From NCBI GenBank assembly GCA_035388225.1, contig DAOOPM010000003.1:123489-187488 (forward strand): DNA of 64,000 bases. The letters run 5' to 3'. Every line of letters begins with the position of its first letter. Positions within the stretch are counted from its first letter, which is position 1. This DNA is from SB25 sp029560875 (GTDB taxonomy: Bacteria > Bacteroidota > Bacteroidia > Bacteroidales > Tenuifilaceae). Of the stretch, positions 62,400-64,000 are shown piece after piece. Made by a program: the position numbers and the translations under genes. Below the pieces are notes generated by a model that worked only from the letters and a program-made list of their open reading frames with translations, had not been told where the DNA came from and made no database searches.

Positions 62400-63479
62400 C
62401 TATGGCTTTGTTAATACCTTTCCGTCGAATACAAGTCGGAAAAAGTACGAATACTCTGTTTTCTCGTTTTTTAAATCTAAGTAAGCATTAAAACCTGTTG
62501 TAACAAAAAACTCTTTGTTGATATTTTTGCTGAAAGCAAGAGTTGATGTGATTATTTTGCGCTTATCCTCATCGAACGAAGGGTTAACTGTAGATAGCGA
62601 ACCAAAAAGTTCTTCGCCTCTTGGATTAACAAACTTTGTTGATTGCCAGTAACCAACCTCTAAAAGAATGCTAGGCCATATTAAAGCCAACTTTGGATGT
62701 ATGGCATTCCCACTTTTGTATTTCGATTGTGGGTTTGGCGATTTATCCGATGATATATACCCCGAAATCTCAAATCCAGCCATGATATCGCTGTCAGCAA
62801 TAAAAAACCGATGCCCCACGCTACCTCCAAGATTTATAAGAGTAATTACAGGTAATCCTGTGCTATCAATCTGTCCACCTTTATGGGTTGCAAGAGCAAT
62901 TGTGGTAGCATAAATGCCAGATTTGGTATCGAAAGTCGAGGGTTTTATCTGCGACACAAATCCAACGGCAAACTCCTCCTGGTATGGGCTTCCGGTTTTA
63001 ATATAGCGTTCCCAGTTTATCCATAAATCGCCCTTGTATTTTAATCTATCAACTTTAAACTGCACACCCAACTCAGGCTGATTTAGGTATAATCTCTCGG
63101 TTTTAAACAAAGGCTCGGGCAAAAAATGGTTTTCCTTAGAATTTATTGTTCCCACGGTCATGCTGAACGTAGGCGAAATATTGTAGGTTAAGCGTAAAAC
63201 AGGAACAAATTTTTCTAAACTGTCACCTCCCGCAAGGTACAGAATATGAAAACCTGCATCAAGGCTATATTTGGCGGACTCAATATTAAATGTTGGCTGT
63301 AAAAAGAAACCAGGAGTGGTATAACCCTTCTTTATGTTTCCTGTAAACTCCTTATTGTCGAAAAATGCCGATGAGTATAGCCTTAGGCTTAAGCTGGAAC
63401 TATCTGTTTGAGAAAACACAAAATTGGTCGACATCAATGTCAATGAAATAATTGCAAAAAACCTAATAGCTAAACGCAT
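62400..63479 (-). CDS. Predicted outer membrane beta-barrel protein
   Basis: 359 residues from the ATG; an in-frame TTG lies two codons earlier. A signal peptide (LAIRFFAIISLTLMSTNFVFSQT) precedes alternating amphipathic strands such as SPTFSMTVGTINSKENHFLPEPLF and YSLDAGFHILYLAGG, and the chain ends in an aromatic strand (EYSYFFRLVFDGKV). I do not recognise a named family; it resembles porin-like barrels. It is first in an operon with the TPR histidine kinase. Confidence 0.8.
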   Translation of the reverse strand: MRLAIRFFAIISLTLMSTNFVFSQTDSSSLSLRLYSSAFFDNKEFTGNIKKGYTTPGFFLQPTFNIESAKYSLDAGFHILYLAGGDSLEKFVPVLRLTYNISPTFSMTVGTINSKENHFLPEPLFKTERLYLNQPELGVQFKVDRLKYKGDLWINWERYIKTGSPYQEEFAVGFVSQIKPSTFDTKSGIYATTIALATHKGGQIDSTGLPVITLINLGGSVGHRFFIADSDIMAGFEISGYISSDKSPNPQSKYKSGNAIHPKLALIWPSILLEVGYWQSTKFVNPRGEELFGSLSTVNPSFDEDKRKIITSTLAFSKNINKEFFVTTGFNAYLDLKNEKTEYSYFFRLVFDGKVLTKP

Positions 63480-63578
63480 AAACAATTTTTATTAAAGTTA
63501 CGACAATAATACAAAAGAGTAAACTAGAAATCAACTTTTTGGAAACACAGGGAAGATTACAGTGATTATTTTTTAATA

Positions 63579-63586
63579 TAACTTTG
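63579..63586 (+). promoter_or_regulatory. Candidate -7 element of the serine hydrolase gene
   Basis: TAACTTTG is an exact TAnnTTTG match, 54 bases before the start codon. No clear -33 box. Confidence 0.45.
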
Positions 63587-63640
63587 AAATTAATCTACTA
63601 AATTGCACTTCAATAACTCGAACCCATAAAACCTAACACC

Positions 63641-64000
63641 ATGAGTTGGAAGCGTAAATTCAAAATTGGCGGGCTAGTAACTTTGGCAATCCTGTCTATT
63701 TATCTGGCGTTACCCCAAAACCATTTTATTATTAGGGCACTTATTTACCAGCACGTAAATATTGACGACTACACCCTATTCCATAACCGAACGGTAAAAA
63801 AGGGCGAAGGTCAACCTTGGAAAATATCACCCAACTACAACTCCTATAATTTTAACAACGAGCAACTGGAATATTTCAACAAATTCAAATCTGTAGCCTA
63901 TCTGGTTATTAAGGATACTGCAATAGTATCGGAAACATACTGGGATGGATATGGAACCGAATCTATCTCAAACTCATTCTCAATGGCGAAAAGTATTGTT
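63641..64000 (+). CDS. Beta-lactamase-family serine hydrolase, N-terminal part (3' end outside window)
   Basis: 120 residues are visible before the window ends. An N-terminal membrane helix (GGLVTLAILSIYLALP) is followed by AYLVIKDTAIVSETYWDGYGTESISNSFSMAKSIV. The S-x-x-K tetrad SMAK (Ser114, Lys117) is the catalytic motif of class C beta-lactamase / penicillin-binding-like serine hydrolases. Most members of this type in Bacteroidota are esterases or peptidases rather than antibiotic-resistance enzymes. The other motifs lie beyond the window. Confidence 0.87.
   Translation, partial: MSWKRKFKIGGLVTLAILSIYLALPQNHFIIRALIYQHVNIDDYTLFHNRTVKKGEGQPWKISPNYNSYNFNNEQLEYFNKFKSVAYLVIKDTAIVSETYWDGYGTESISNSFSMAKSIV

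Noticed and set aside
1..64000. CRISPR array, rRNA genes, prophage, insertion-sequence transposase or plasmid origin
   Set aside because: No spaced direct repeats, rRNA-like sequence, transposase, integrase or phage structural gene was seen in either strand.

Overview
The window comes from a chromosome of a member of the Bacteroidota, most likely class Bacteroidia. The evidence is a detached atpD-atpC pair with a very short epsilon subunit, two DUF2723 membrane proteins, a type 9 secretion (T9SS) cargo protein with SprB-like repeats, a UpxY/NusG-like antiterminator, a YfhO / FtsX / DUF3098 / UppP / TruB / QueA gene order, and many promoter-like matches to the Bacteroidota consensus TTTG-N19-21-TAnnTTTG. 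No finer placement is justified from sequence alone. Both ends cut genes: a DUF2723 protein on the left and a serine hydrolase on the right.

Layout. 1-4.9 kb holds the DUF2723 tail, atpDC, an exported alpha/beta hydrolase and a convergent TetR-type regulator with an extra C-terminal domain. 5-11.3 kb is accessory: an orphan antiterminator, a RelE/ParE-type toxin-antitoxin pair, a secreted protein with four glycogen-binding-like domains next to an aspartyl protease, a transglutaminase-like lipoprotein, an M23 peptidase and an NTF2-like protein. 11.4-14.3 kb is a TetR / short-chain dehydrogenase / aldehyde dehydrogenase operon with a palindromic operator. 14.3-20 kb has a histidine kinase / glycosyltransferase / split LysO exporter operon, divergent from a sensor protein without an output domain. 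20-25.4 kb carries kbl, an uncharacterised helical protein, a CPBP protease, a dihydrouridine synthase, an acidic small protein and an Lrp regulator. 25.5-28 kb is a compact operon of two ATP-grasp ligases and a GNAT acetyltransferase. 28-29.1 kb is a roughly 700-base non-coding stretch followed by a tRNA-Arg(CCU) locus remodelled by a small GIY-YIG ORF.

29.1-31.5 kb contains nadB and a PHP-family phosphatase. 31.6-36.6 kb is a small surface-glycan cluster with three glycosyltransferases and two sulfotransferases. 36.7-41.5 kb has the 1158-residue T9SS cargo and a frameshifted FadL/OmpP1-type outer membrane protein. 41.7-49.7 kb is the housekeeping block (queA, truB, uppP, DUF3098, ftsX, YfhO, glyS). 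49.9-54.1 kb holds a YfiR-domain histidine kinase, a convergent response regulator and a methyl-accepting protein. 54.2-64 kb ends with a polysaccharide deacetylase, the second DUF2723 protein, an M28 peptidase lipoprotein, TPR proteins including a histidine kinase, an outer membrane protein and the truncated hydrolase.

The strongest unusual feature is the tRNA-Arg(CCU) locus. The promoter-proximal copy is only the 5' part of the tRNA, it carries a 20-base palindrome, and it is followed by a GIY-YIG nuclease ORF whose last codons lie inside a complete tRNA copy. Next in interest are the ATP-grasp / ATP-grasp / GNAT operon and the TetR regulator with an ADP-ribosyltransferase-like C-terminal domain. 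All functional statements rest on reading motifs by eye; no database search was run.
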